58,609 nt of DNA, from NCBI GenBank assembly GCA_040399685.1, contig JBBART010000028.1, positions 1 through 58,609 on the forward strand, given 5' to 3'. The position numbers and the translations under genes were made by a program. Source of the DNA: CAIQQQ01 sp040399685 (GTDB lineage: Bacteria > Pseudomonadota > Alphaproteobacteria > Acetobacterales > Acetobacteraceae). The notes beneath the pieces were generated by a model. It did no database searches and was not told the DNA's origin. It saw nothing but the letters and a program-made list of their open reading frames with translations. Below are positions 8,574-18,797 of this stretch, one piece after another; position 1 is the stretch's first letter, and every line of letters starts with the position of its first letter.

Positions 8574-8643
8574 TACGTCAAGGCTTCTAAGCGCATATTC
8601 AAAGAGGAGGGCCATCATGCACAGACTGGGAAACACTAATATA

Positions 8644-9639
8644 TCACACGCGCGCGCTGATCCCATTCGCCAGCACAGCCTTGAGCTGGTCGACGATGCA
8701 CTTCTGCGCCTTCGCCTCCAGCTGCGCCACGTACAGGTCCGCCTGCGCGCCCCCGGCATCCTTCTGCGCCGCTCCGACGTCCGCGTTGAGGAGCGCAATG
8801 GTGGCGTCTCGAGCCACCACGCTGGCCAGCGCTTCAGCCAGCTTCGCCTCCAGCGCGTCGCGCTCATGCTTCATTGCGTCCAGCTGCGCCAGAATGCTCT
8901 GCGGCTGGTACAGGTCGTCGTGGAGCAGCGTGCCGAGCAGGCTCTGCGTGTCTGGCTGGAAGGGATGGGGCAGCGGCACAGTGGCAAAGCTGGGCTCGTA
9001 CAGGGCGTCGTCGCGCGGCAGGCTGAACGCGTTCGGCTTGAACGGATTGGGCAGAGGCAGCATGGACGGCGTCTCCTCACCGCAGCTGGAGCCGTCGGTA
9101 GAGGAGGCGGAGCTGGGGGAGGGCTCCACCCAGTCACCACTCACCAGCTGCGTGGGCTTCGACGGCGGCAGCGGCAGCGGCAGCGGCAGCGGGCGAGCCG
9201 CCGGCGCACGCCGGAACGGGCCAGGCTGGAAGCGCCCGTTGCCCTGGTTGAGTACCGGCTTTTTGGGCGCGGGCGCCGCCTTGGTGTTCAGCTTGCAGAA
9301 CATCTCCCGCTGCACCCGTCCAGAGCAGCCAGTGAAGACGCTTGGCCAGCGGGGATGGGGCTGCTCGGCTTTGCAGGGGCAGAGGTAGTTGTCGATCTTG
9401 AAGTGCTTCATAGCCAGCGTGGGGGCGCTGAGGTGAAGGTTGCCGTTCACGCTTGCCGACATGATCACCTTGCCGCCCGGGCTGGCCGTGTACAGGTAAC
9501 GCAGGCATCCGCCGCAGTAGTCGCGCTCGCCACAGGAGCTCACCGAGCAGGTCAGGCGCACCACGTCGTCCTTCGCCTGGTCCGGCGTGCACTTGCACAG
9601 CCCGCACACGCCAAAGACCACCTTGGCGGCGGCAGCCAT
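8644..9639 (-). CDS. cysteine-rich zinc-binding protein with coiled coil
   Basis: A 331-residue protein from an ATG in strong Kozak context (GCCGCCATGG). The N-terminus has paired cysteines (CGLCKC, C..C, CGERDYCGGC, CPC). The middle is proline-rich with two repeats of a PLPxPF(K/Q)P motif. The C-terminus (QLDAMKHERDALEAKLAEALAS...) looks like a coiled coil. A possible 3' splice site (CTCTAG) lies upstream of the ATG. Family not recognised; protein-protein or nucleic-acid binding is an inference. Confidence 0.6.
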   Translation of the reverse strand: MAAAAKVVFGVCGLCKCTPDQAKDDVVRLTCSVSSCGERDYCGGCLRYLYTASPGGKVIMSASVNGNLHLSAPTLAMKHFKIDNYLCPCKAEQPHPRWPSVFTGCSGRVQREMFCKLNTKAAPAPKKPVLNQGNGRFQPGPFRRAPAARPLPLPLPLPPSKPTQLVSGDWVEPSPSSASSTDGSSCGEETPSMLPLPNPFKPNAFSLPRDDALYEPSFATVPLPHPFQPDTQSLLGTLLHDDLYQPQSILAQLDAMKHERDALEAKLAEALASVVARDATIALLNADVGAAQKDAGGAQADLYVAQLEAKAQKCIVDQLKAVLANGISARV

Positions 9640-10347
9640 GGCGGCCGACTGCGCGGGGCTAGAGCGTGAGTGCGCCACCTTGCGCCCTCCCTCTGCAAGG
9701 ACCGGGCGCAGCCAGCGGGCCGCTGGGCTGCGGCCGCGCCGCGCTACTGTCGGTGCCAGCGCGGCCGCAGCGCCCAAACGCGCCGACAGCGGCCGGGGGA
9801 GCCGCAGTGGCAAGTAGGCCTCCTCAGGCCAAGCCAGGGGAACGGGCCGTCGGGCCCCGCCCGCACCGGGTGAGACGCCGGCGCGATCGCGGCGCGCTGG
9901 CGAAGGAGGAGAGGTCCGCGTGGGCCTAGACGTTGGTTCTTGAGTCCGACACCTGACACGTCGTCCGACGCCACCCACACACGCTTACGCGCTAGGCGAG
10001 GACCTCGCCTCGTCATGGCGCGTGCCAGGCTGCCCGGCCTGCTGACGCGCGCATCCACACGGCCCGGCCACGCGGTCAGGACACCGCCTGACCCGCCCGC
10101 GCGCGCGATCAGAGCGTACCCCTCGGCCTGCTGGCCGCCAGCTGGGACGCGCTGGGGGGGGGGCCGTGCAGCGTCCGGGCGGCGCAGCAGGCACGTGTTG
10201 CAGGGTTGAGGGCGCACACTTCTTCTGACGCCTTCCATGCCGCCAGGCGCCTGCGGTGAAGGCGACCGTCGGTGCGACGGGTCGGGTGTGGCGGCAGGGC
10301 GGCAGCGCTGAGGCGCGGCGCGGCGCCCAGGCGCCGCAGAGGAGGGC
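9640..10347. other. GC-rich stretch with no convincing gene
   Basis: Open frames here are low-complexity Arg/Ala/Pro products of high GC. On the minus strand it may hold 5'UTR or intron sequence of the gene at 8644-9639. On the plus strand it may be the leader of the AP2-like fragment. Confidence 0.4.
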
Positions 10348-10954
10348 GTGGTGTCAGGGCCCACATGCGGACGCTCCACCAAGCGCAAGGCGCCGGAAGA
10401 ACACCAGGAGCACGTCGGCACTGTCAAGATGCGCGTCGCGCCTGGGCCGCTGTGCTTCGTGCGTGTGCCCACGCCGCCGGGCGACTTCAAGAACATGACC
10501 GTCTACCGCAACGCTGCCGGCATGTGGCGCTTCAACCTGCGCGTCGGCTTTAACAAGGCGGAGAACTTTGACGGCGACGCCGGGGCGGCGGACAAGGCGC
10601 GCGCCCGCCGCGAGGTGTTGAAGCAGGCACGGGTCTCGTCTTTCACAGCGGCGGTGGGCAACGTGCCCCCAGTGGAGCAACCTTGTTGTGGAGAAACTAA
10701 GTCTCCCGGTCCACTAGTGGAGCAAGGTGCCTAAGGTTTTTGGGACGTGGCCCATGGAGTTCCTCGTTCACGTAGAAATTTTGGATGACGTTTATATTGT
10801 TTGCCTTCAGTTGTCACCTTAGAAGTTTAGACACTCTCCTAAAGTCCTGCCTTCTTAAAGTGAGACCCCCCTGTACTTTGAGCTGACTGCCGCCGGCGTG
10901 CCTCGCTTTCCGAGCTACAAGGGCGTGCGCCACGACGTGATTGTGATTGACTGA
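10348..10954 (+). pseudogene. AP2-like DNA-binding protein interrupted by a transposable element
   Basis: The first part (ATG at 10429; open from 10348) encodes MTVYRNAAGMWRFNLRVGFN followed by DKARARREVL, which resembles one AP2-type domain (strands, then a helix). The coding look is lost after about 10650 where element B begins. Beyond the element end, 10874-10954 encodes a C-terminal tail ending HDVIVID-stop. The same kind of ending (HDVIVVD) closes the gene at 42587-44548. I infer one gene split by the element; AP2 assignment is tentative. Confidence 0.4.
10779..10873 (+). mobile_element. family-B mariner-like element, right part
   Basis: It ends GAGACCCCCCTG with TA at 10874-10875. At least 95 nt match, inverted, the sequence at 58514-58609 at the window's end. 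The left boundary is unclear. Upstream, ACCTTG (near 10680) and CAAGGT (near 10725) could pair around a loop. Confidence 0.7.
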
Positions 10955-11137
10955 GCGCGCGTGCGTCTGCACCGGCTTGGAGCAGTCGACGCAGCCACGG
11001 GGAGTGTGTCGAGCGTCGCCTCAGAAGCGCACGCGGAGCCCGCGCCGTCAGAAGGGAGCACCCAGACGTGGCCGGCCGTGGGACGTCGCGCCGGGGGGAG
11101 AGAGACGCACGTGTGAGTCGGAGGGCTGTCTCACACG

Positions 11138-11353
11138 TCACTCGAAACGCGCGGGCTTCCTGAGCGCGCGCCCACTGCTGCTGACCTCCAGCGCCTCCGG
11201 CTCGGCATCGTCAAACAGCCGTCGCTTCGTTGGCAGTTTGCGCGGCGTCTCAGCAGCAGAAACGCACGCGTTCTGGTACGCCGCAAGCGCCAGCTCCGCC
11301 GTGTCAAAGGGGCCGCGCCACCCGAAGGTGCAGCATATCCACACGCGCGCCAT
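11138..11353 (-). CDS. small AP2-like protein
   Basis: 71 residues from an ATG in Kozak context (GAGCCATGG). The segment GPFDTAELALAAYQNA matches the C-terminal helix of AP2/ERF domains (GxFxTAEEAAxAYD). The basic tail fits a nuclear DNA-binding role. The open frame extends upstream of the ATG. It may be an exon or the end of a longer gene lying between it and the AT-hook gene. Confidence 0.45.
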   Translation of the reverse strand: MARVWICCTFGWRGPFDTAELALAAYQNACVSAAETPRKLPTKRRLFDDAEPEALEVSSSGRALRKPARFE

Positions 11354-11413
11354 GGCTCTCTTAGGGCGCAGAGGACACGTGAAGCGTTCGTACACTTCGT
11401 GGTTACAGTTTTT

Positions 11414-12532
11414 TCACGCCGGCGACAGCTCAGCCACAAGCGCCTGGGAAGCGCTCGCCAGCGCTGCAATGGCCTTCAGAAGGCCCGGCGGAAGCTCGGC
11501 CCGCGCCGGAGGAAGAGGGGCGGCCGCCGCGGCAGGGGCAGGGGCGGGGGCTGGCGCCGGAGGAAGAGGGGCTGGGGCTGGCGCCGGAGGAAGAGGGGCG
11601 GGCACGTCCTCGTCGGAGTCGCTGCTGCTGGAATCACTGATCGAGTCGCCAGAGGTGAGCGGAGGCAAAGCCGCAGCCGCCGGTGCGGGGGCGGGCGCAC
11701 TCGGGCTGCCAGCCGCCGCTTTGTCCTCTGCCGCACAGGCTGTCTTCTCGATGGTGCCGGGGCGCAACGGCGTGCCCCCGGCGGCTGCGGAGGGCGGTTG
11801 AGCAGCCTTGCCTGCAGCCGCCCAGGCAGCCTTCTCTTTGTTGCTGGGGCGTCCACGCCCGCGCAGGCCGGTGCCTGGGCGCGGAGGCAAGCCCGGAGCC
11901 GTGGCGGCGGGGGCGTTCGCCTGGGTGCGGGGCGAGCGCAGCGCAGGGCGCTTGCGCCCAGGCTCAGGCTCAGGCAGCGGGTCCGCGGCGCGCAGGCGCT
12001 TGCAGTTGACCACCACCGCGGACGCGGGGTCTGAGCCAGAAGCGATGGGGACGAGCGCGGCCGCCGGCTCGGCGAGGGTGAGCGCCGCAGCCTGCATCAA
12101 GTCGAAGTACTCCTGCGAGGCCGGCCCTGCGCCCTTGATGACGTCGCCAGCGCCAGCGACAGCGGGGAGGACGTCCGCGTCGTAGACCACGCGCACGAAG
12201 CCCGTCCTGTAGCAGTAGACGACGGCCACAGGCCCGATGGTGGCGTTGAACTTGACGCGAAGCAGCAGGCCCAGGCTGAACACCGGGGTGCTGAACTGGT
12301 CGTCCAGGAAGTACACGTTGGGCTGGGTCTCAAGCAGCTCCACCTGGTACGTGTCCAGGTGGCTCGGGATGCTTTGCACCACCACATAGTGGGCCTCGTC
12401 GTGGGGCACCGCCAAAGCGCACGTGGTGGTGTTCACGCCGATCATGTAGCAGTCCGCGTGCTGCACGCCCGCCGCGTCGGTGTAGACGCCCGAGGACACC
12501 ACGGGCAGGTTGAAGACAGCTGCTGCGATCAT
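11414..12532 (-). CDS. AT-hook, Ala/Pro-rich putative nuclear protein
   Basis: 372 residues. The N-terminal about 170 residues are ordinary and probably folded (MIAAAVFNLPVVSSGVYTD...). A basic GLRGRGRPSNKEK segment near residue 220 is an AT-hook. Further on are an acidic-serine run (SGDSISDSSSSDSDED) and Ala/Pro repeats. The ATG at 12532 sits 4 nt after TTTGCCTAG, a possible 3' splice acceptor with TCTGAC upstream, so a 5' exon may be missing. A DNA-binding regulator is an inference. Confidence 0.5.
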   Translation of the reverse strand: MIAAAVFNLPVVSSGVYTDAAGVQHADCYMIGVNTTTCALAVPHDEAHYVVVQSIPSHLDTYQVELLETQPNVYFLDDQFSTPVFSLGLLLRVKFNATIGPVAVVYCYRTGFVRVVYDADVLPAVAGAGDVIKGAGPASQEYFDLMQAAALTLAEPAAALVPIASGSDPASAVVVNCKRLRAADPLPEPEPGRKRPALRSPRTQANAPAATAPGLPPRPGTGLRGRGRPSNKEKAAWAAAGKAAQPPSAAAGGTPLRPGTIEKTACAAEDKAAAGSPSAPAPAPAAAALPPLTSGDSISDSSSSDSDEDVPAPLPPAPAPAPLPPAPAPAPAPAAAAAPLPPARAELPPGLLKAIAALASASQALVAELSPA

Positions 12533-12602
12533 CGTCCTAGGCAAAGCACGTCAGACGGATGGCATGCGGACAGCGCATCGCGCGCAGGCTGCCCTCAGCG
12601 TG

Positions 12603-12890
12603 CGGGCGCCGCGCGGCCGAGGGCGGCGAGCGCCGGGGCGCGGGGATGCAAGGGTGAGATGACACCAGCCCTACAGCGCTGAGGCTGCTGGGCCTCCCCC
12701 AAGCGCTGGCAGCCCTGCCCCGTGCGCGCGCAGGGCTTGAACACCGGGTGGCAAGCGGGCGCCGCGCGGGCGAGGGCGGCGGGCGCCGGGGCGCGGGGAG
12801 GCAGCCGTGGGATGATGCCAGCCCTAGGAAGCTGTGGCTGCTGGGCCACGCCTGAAGCGCGGCAGGCACAAAGGGCACGCACGCGTCTCA
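12603..12890. repeat. GC-rich direct repeat, about 153-bp period, two copies
   Basis: Units begin CGGGCGCCGCGCGG at 12603 and 12756 and diverge along their length. They lie in the 450-bp stretch 12533-12983, which has no convincing gene and lies upstream of the AT-hook gene. Similar tandem leaders precede the ARID-like gene (38927-39805). Confidence 0.6.
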
Positions 12891-12983
12891 CGGCGTGGTG
12901 CGCAGGCCTAAGGAGAGAGAGAAGTTTTTATTCGTACCTTTATCCTACGCCACAAACTGTGTAGGTGGGGTACACGTACGTGT

Positions 12984-13538
12984 ATGGAGGATGAGGATGG
13001 CTCGTCTCTCAAGCACCAGGTCATCGTGCGCGCTGCACACGCGCTGCGCACTGCTGGAGGCCGTGTCTTCATCTCACAAGTCCTGCGTCTCCCACACGAC
13101 TGCACGGTCCGCGACGCTCTAAGCGCGCTGGGCGGGCCGGTACCCGAGAACTGCAGGCAGCTCATGGAAGACTGCGGCCTCGACGAACGCAGCACATCGG
13201 ATGTCATGGAGCTCGTGGTGGTCGCCAGGACGCTGCGCTTCATCGCCCAGTGGCAAGGGCGGGTGGATTCGGTGTGCGTGGACGGTGACTCCTTGCTGAC
13301 GTTTGTTGCGAGCAAGGGCTTCCTCTTAGCAACCCTGGAACTGCTTGAGGCTGGGGGATCCGGAGAAGAGGCGCTCAAGCGGGTCACCGAGGCCTGCGTA
13401 TCATGCTGCGACGAGACGTCGGTGTTTTCCTGCCCACACGCAGGCTTGCGAGCCGTTTTGTGTGTCACATCCAAGGCTGATGCGCATCCTCGCGCGCACA
13501 CACGCCGGCGTCGGCCCCGTCGTGCAGCACGGAGATGA
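12984..13538 (+). CDS. hypothetical protein
   Basis: 184 residues, start MEDEDGSSLKHQ. It looks helical and acidic with a basic tail. It is convergent with, and overlaps by 74 bp, the YibB-like gene, so the last residues are less certain. Not recognised. Confidence 0.5.
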   Translation: MEDEDGSSLKHQVIVRAAHALRTAGGRVFISQVLRLPHDCTVRDALSALGGPVPENCRQLMEDCGLDERSTSDVMELVVVARTLRFIAQWQGRVDSVCVDGDSLLTFVASKGFLLATLELLEAGGSGEEALKRVTEACVSCCDETSVFSCPHAGLRAVLCVTSKADAHPRAHTRRRRPRRAARR

Positions 13539-14286
13539 CGCACGCCCAGCCGCAACTCCCGGGGCACGCGTCGCGTCTGTGGAGAAGGGAAAAGAAGCGG
13601 CGCGCCCTCGGCTGGCACGTTTGGATGGAGGCCACTGAATAAAAGTCGTCTGGCCGGGAGGTGAGCATGTGAGCAAACACCTGCTGGTCGTCAGCCGGTT
13701 CGAGCGAGCGCGCAGTCTCGTAGAAGGCTTGCGCGAAAAAGGACACACGGTCGGACGGGGCCATGAACGCGGTGCCCGCGAAGCACCCCGCCCAACCCGC
13801 CGCGACGGGCGAGTACACAAACCGCAGGGGCAGTTTGCGCAGAGCCGACGGCGCAGGCCACGGCGTCGCCGGATGAGGCTGGTTGCGGTAGACATTGATG
13901 CCCGCGTCCATCCAAGCGACCCACGTCGTGTTGGCGACGCGAGTGGCGTGCTCCAGCAGCAGCATCTTGGACAACCAGATGACGCGCAGCTGGCTTGACC
14001 CATTGACGCGCACCCGCGCGGCCACGAGCTCCTTGAGCTGCTCAAACGGCAGAAGCACCCACTCCGTGGCCACGTGTTCGCGAGCACGCTGAGCCGCGCG
14101 TAGCGTGGTCTCGTCATCGTAGAAGAACACCATGGGCGCACGGATTCGCAGCGTGGAGTTGAACCACGCGAGGTACGTCTCACCGCTCCGGTCGTATTTG
14201 TTGGACACGCGCCACAGGCCGCTGACCAGCGTGACGGGCGAGGCTGAGGCGAGGCTGAGCACACCCGCCAGGACGACGCGCAGCAT
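13465..14286 (-). CDS. secreted HtrL/YibB-like putative glycosyltransferase
   Basis: 273 residues with a signal peptide (MLRVVLAGVLSLASASP). The pattern LAWFNSTLRIRAPMVFFYDD, a following AQRAREH, VIWLSKMLLLEHA and TWVAWMDAGINVYR matches the HtrL/YibB family of putative sugar transferases (conserved sK...l and W-D-A/G-G). The C-terminus past about residue 225 loses this look and may be frameshifted. A role in glycan building is inferred from family and the many GT neighbours. Confidence 0.65.
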   Translation of the reverse strand: MLRVVLAGVLSLASASPVTLVSGLWRVSNKYDRSGETYLAWFNSTLRIRAPMVFFYDDETTLRAAQRAREHVATEWVLLPFEQLKELVAARVRVNGSSQLRVIWLSKMLLLEHATRVANTTWVAWMDAGINVYRNQPHPATPWPAPSALRKLPLRFVYSPVAAGWAGCFAGTAFMAPSDRVSFFAQAFYETARSLEPADDQQVFAHMLTSRPDDFYSVASIQTCQPRARRFFSLLHRRDACPGSCGWACVISVLHDGADAGVCAREDAHQPWM

Positions 14287-14343
14287 GGGTTTGATCCTAG
14301 GGTTCAGAGCGTCGTCCGACGTACATCGCTGCCCTCCGACGTC

Positions 14344-14832
14344 ATGGCCGTGTGCACGCCGACCGACCTGCTGCCCGATGACGGTATGCTGGACCTCAAG
14401 GACCTGCTGCTGCTGCCAGACGATGAGATGCTGGAGCTCAGAGACCTGCTGCTGCTGCCAGACGACGAGGTGCCGCTGCTGGACCTCAAGGACCTGCTGG
14501 CGCCGCCGGACGCGACGCCGGCTGACCCGTGCGTCGGCGCGACTCGCGCCCGGCGCGGAACGAAGGTCACCATGTCACAGCTGCGCGCGGTGCAAACCCT
14601 CAGCCTGCGAGAGGCGGCGGACGCCCTGCGTATGGGCACCACGCAGTTCAAGACGCAGTGCCGGCGGCTGGGCGTCAAGCAGTGGCCCCACCGCAAGCTC
14701 AAGTCCCTGTCAAGCCTGGTCGACGCCTGCCAGAAGGCCCAGGGCTGCAAACACAACGCCAAGTTCAAGGAGCAGCTGGACACGTGGGTGGAGCTCCTCC
14801 TCGAGTACCAGGCGCGCAGACACTCGCCCTGA
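14344..14832 (+). CDS. RWP-RK domain transcription factor
   Basis: 162 residues. The RWP-RK domain covers about 84-123: LSLREAADALRMGTTQFKTQ, then CRRLGVKQWPHRKLKSL with QWPHRK as the signature. The N-terminus has three repeats of LLPDDxMLxLxDLLL, an acidic-leucine pattern that could act as an activation segment. RWP-RK factors control nitrogen response and gamete programmes in plants and algae. A viral copy could rewire host transcription. Confidence 0.85.
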   Translation: MAVCTPTDLLPDDGMLDLKDLLLLPDDEMLELRDLLLLPDDEVPLLDLKDLLAPPDATPADPCVGATRARRGTKVTMSQLRAVQTLSLREAADALRMGTTQFKTQCRRLGVKQWPHRKLKSLSSLVDACQKAQGCKHNAKFKEQLDTWVELLLEYQARRHSP

Positions 14833-15038
14833 CGGCGGCGACCCGGCGCGCTGACGCGGCCGCAGGGCGAGTGCCTGAGTTCCCCGTTGGGGTCTCCGGA
14901 TACGCCCGCGTTCGTGACGCGCGTGCAAGGATGGCTCAACAAGCGACGCTACCTGGCGCTCAAGGGCAGCCGCACGTGAAGACCTTTCGAGTGATGACAT
15001 ACAGGGTGTTTCCACTTTGTGGGTTTTTGTTAGGGGTC

Positions 15039-15185
15039 ATGTCTCGCGCCGCCCTCCACGCCGTCAACGCGGGCGCCAGCTTCCTGGTCGCCCTCGCGGT
15101 GCTGCACGTGCTGCCGCCGCCCGCCGTCTGCCGCGAGAAGAGCGCCACCGACGAAATATCTACAGGCCCAGCACGCGACCGATGA
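15039..15185 (+). CDS. short single-membrane-span protein
   Basis: 48 residues, MSRAALHAVNAGASFLVALA..., with one hydrophobic segment. The ATG follows a T-rich stretch (GTTTTTGTTAGGGGTC). It overlaps the convergent FAS1 gene end by 26 bp. Small size limits confidence. Confidence 0.4.
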   Translation: MSRAALHAVNAGASFLVALAVLHVLPPPAVCREKSATDEISTGPARDR

Positions 15186-15615
15186 CCGCGAAGTTGGCGT
15201 TCGTGGAGCTGAGGCCCGACAGCAACACGCACGCGCTGTTGTGACCGTCGTCCACGGTCGTGCGCATGTCGTCGTCTGTGTGAAATGTAAGCTTTTTGTG
15301 GGAGAGCGCCTCAGTCATTCGATGTGGGATGTGGCGTCCTTGGATCACGTGCGTCAGCAACACGTTTTTCACAGTCTCATATGAAAGCAGGGTGCCGTTC
15401 ATAAAGATTCGGCCGCCCTTCGCCTCGATGCCCGCACGGGTGAACGCAAGGTCGGTGGGACACAGGACCGTGATATCCTGCGTGGTCGCCAGCGTGTCGA
15501 CGAGGCCCGCGTACGACGCGGCGGCGACCAGCGTGCTGAACATTGGGAAGATGTGGCTCGTCAGCTCCTGGACCAGGTTGCCCGGGCCGGTCGGCCCCGC
15601 GCTTCCGTAGCTCAT
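15160..15615 (-). CDS. fasciclin (FAS1) domain protein
   Basis: 151 residues forming a single FAS1 domain: FSTLVAAASYAGLVDTLA, then ITVLCPTDLAFTRAG (the FAS1 H1 box), then VLLTHVIQGRHIP (H2 box). No signal peptide is seen from the ATG at 15615. The frame is open upstream but has no ATG, and AATATAAG lies about 28 nt above the ATG. FAS1 domains mediate adhesion. The start lies within the 3' end of the RING pseudogene. Confidence 0.8.
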   Translation of the reverse strand: MSYGSAGPTGPGNLVQELTSHIFPMFSTLVAAASYAGLVDTLATTQDITVLCPTDLAFTRAGIEAKGGRIFMNGTLLSYETVKNVLLTHVIQGRHIPHRMTEALSHKKLTFHTDDDMRTTVDDGHNSACVLLSGLSSTNANFAVIGRVLGL

Positions 15616-16170
15616 GTTAAAGACCCGAGCGACCGGCACTTATATTGCGTGTGAGAAAACGCCAGGCAGCGGCCCACACCGCCCTCGCGAAACTCGTGCG
15701 CCTTGAACGCAGCCGGCAGCTGGTGCGGCGCGCCAAGAAAATTCGGGTCTCTTGCATCGACCACAGCCCCGTTGTTGGCAAGCTGCTGGTTCACCTCTTC
15801 GAGCCGCCCTTCTCTGGCAGCGTTGAAAAAGACTTGCGCGTTGAACGGCGGACCTCGAAGCTCGGTCACTTCCGGCTGTGGCCACGGGGTCCTGCACGAG
15901 GGGCACGGGACGGTGGGTTCGTTGGCACGGAAGCGAGCCCACCGCCGCGCGCACGCCAGGTGGAACTCGTGGCCACACACGGGTGACACGTACGAGCGTC
16001 GGTAGTCACGCGCTGTTTCGCCGAGGTTCATTATGATGTCATCGCCGACAATGTCGCTGGACTTGAGCCATTATGATGTCATCGCCGACAATGTCGCTGG
16101 ACTTGAGCTTGTTTCCACAGACGGCACAGTTCGCATCGTCGTACAGCGTGAGAATGGGACCGAAGCTCAT
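15612..16170 (-). pseudogene. RING-H2 protein broken by a 40-bp tandem duplication
   Basis: From the ATG at 16170: MSFGPILTLYDDANCAVCGN supplies the first RING cysteine pair. The frame is then lost in two copies of a 40-nt unit (16029-16068, 16069-16108). Deleting one copy joins it to a frame carrying VCGHEFHLACARRW and CPSCRTPWP, completing C-x2-C...C-x-H-x2-H/C...C-x2-C. The C-terminal part (FFNAAREGRLEEVNQQLANNG) looks like one ankyrin-type repeat. As written, the RING cannot be made. Confidence 0.8.
16029..16108. repeat. 40-bp perfect tandem duplication
   Basis: Two identical adjacent 40-nt copies starting CATTATGATGTC. The unit is not a multiple of three and frameshifts the RING gene. 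Confidence 0.95.
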
Positions 16171-16202
16171 ATGTCTCATTAAATTCGTGACAGCCAACTA
16201 AC

Positions 16203-16250
16203 ACAAAATGACTTCTTAAAGGTGGAACTTCTTAAAGTGGGACCCCCCTG
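16203..16250 (+). mobile_element. solo right end, Fanzor element family
   Basis: ACTTCTTAAAGGTGGAAC then CTTAAAGTGGGACCCCCCTG, followed by TA (16251-16252). This matches the last about 40 nt of the Fanzor elements. No matching left end is seen nearby. Confidence 0.65.
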
Positions 16251-16352
16251 TATAGCACGTGAACAGCCCCACGGACCCCTCATTGTTGAAAGCAACCGCG
16301 CTTTTGAGGGGTGCCGAGTATAATTAAGTCATAAAAAATAAACAAACTGGAC

Positions 16353-18410
<2,058 letters not shown>

Positions 18411-18423
18411 AACTTCGACGCCG

Positions 18424-18693
18424 TCACTTCGCATCGTCGCCGCCGTGCTTTTGTCCGCGCTCGCAACGCTTCTTCGTCTCCTCTTTGGAGGCCATCAGAT
18501 CCTCCAGGGTGAGCCTCGAGTCGAGGTACGCTTGGAACGACTTTGTGAACCTCTCTGCCGGTAGAGATGCGTTGGTTGTCCTAGCCTCCTCCCTGTAGAT
18601 ATCCTCCCAAATTCCGTCGGCGAAGGGCTTCCCCATGACACGTCGAACGCCGCTGATCACAACGGGGGCGCGAAGGCTGGTCAAGAGCCGCAT
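18424..18693 (-). CDS. small hypothetical protein
   Basis: 89 residues starting MRLLTSLRAPVVISGVRRV, charged C-terminus. Divergent from 18798 across an AT-rich spacer containing AAATATAAAG, suiting both promoters. Not recognised. Confidence 0.5.
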   Translation of the reverse strand: MRLLTSLRAPVVISGVRRVMGKPFADGIWEDIYREEARTTNASLPAERFTKSFQAYLDSRLTLEDLMASKEETKKRCERGQKHGGDDAK

Positions 18694-18797
18694 TCAGCCT
18701 GTTTTCAACTTGACAGAAATATAAAGACAAGTGTGGGGGTGTCGCGTTTTCGTCCGACACACGTGCGTTTCCTGCTTGTCTACCCCCATTCAGCAAC

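Noticed and set aside
9744..10496. 250-residue minus-strand frame
   Set aside because: Arg/Pro/Ala low-complexity product of high GC, crossing the AP2-like coding segment.
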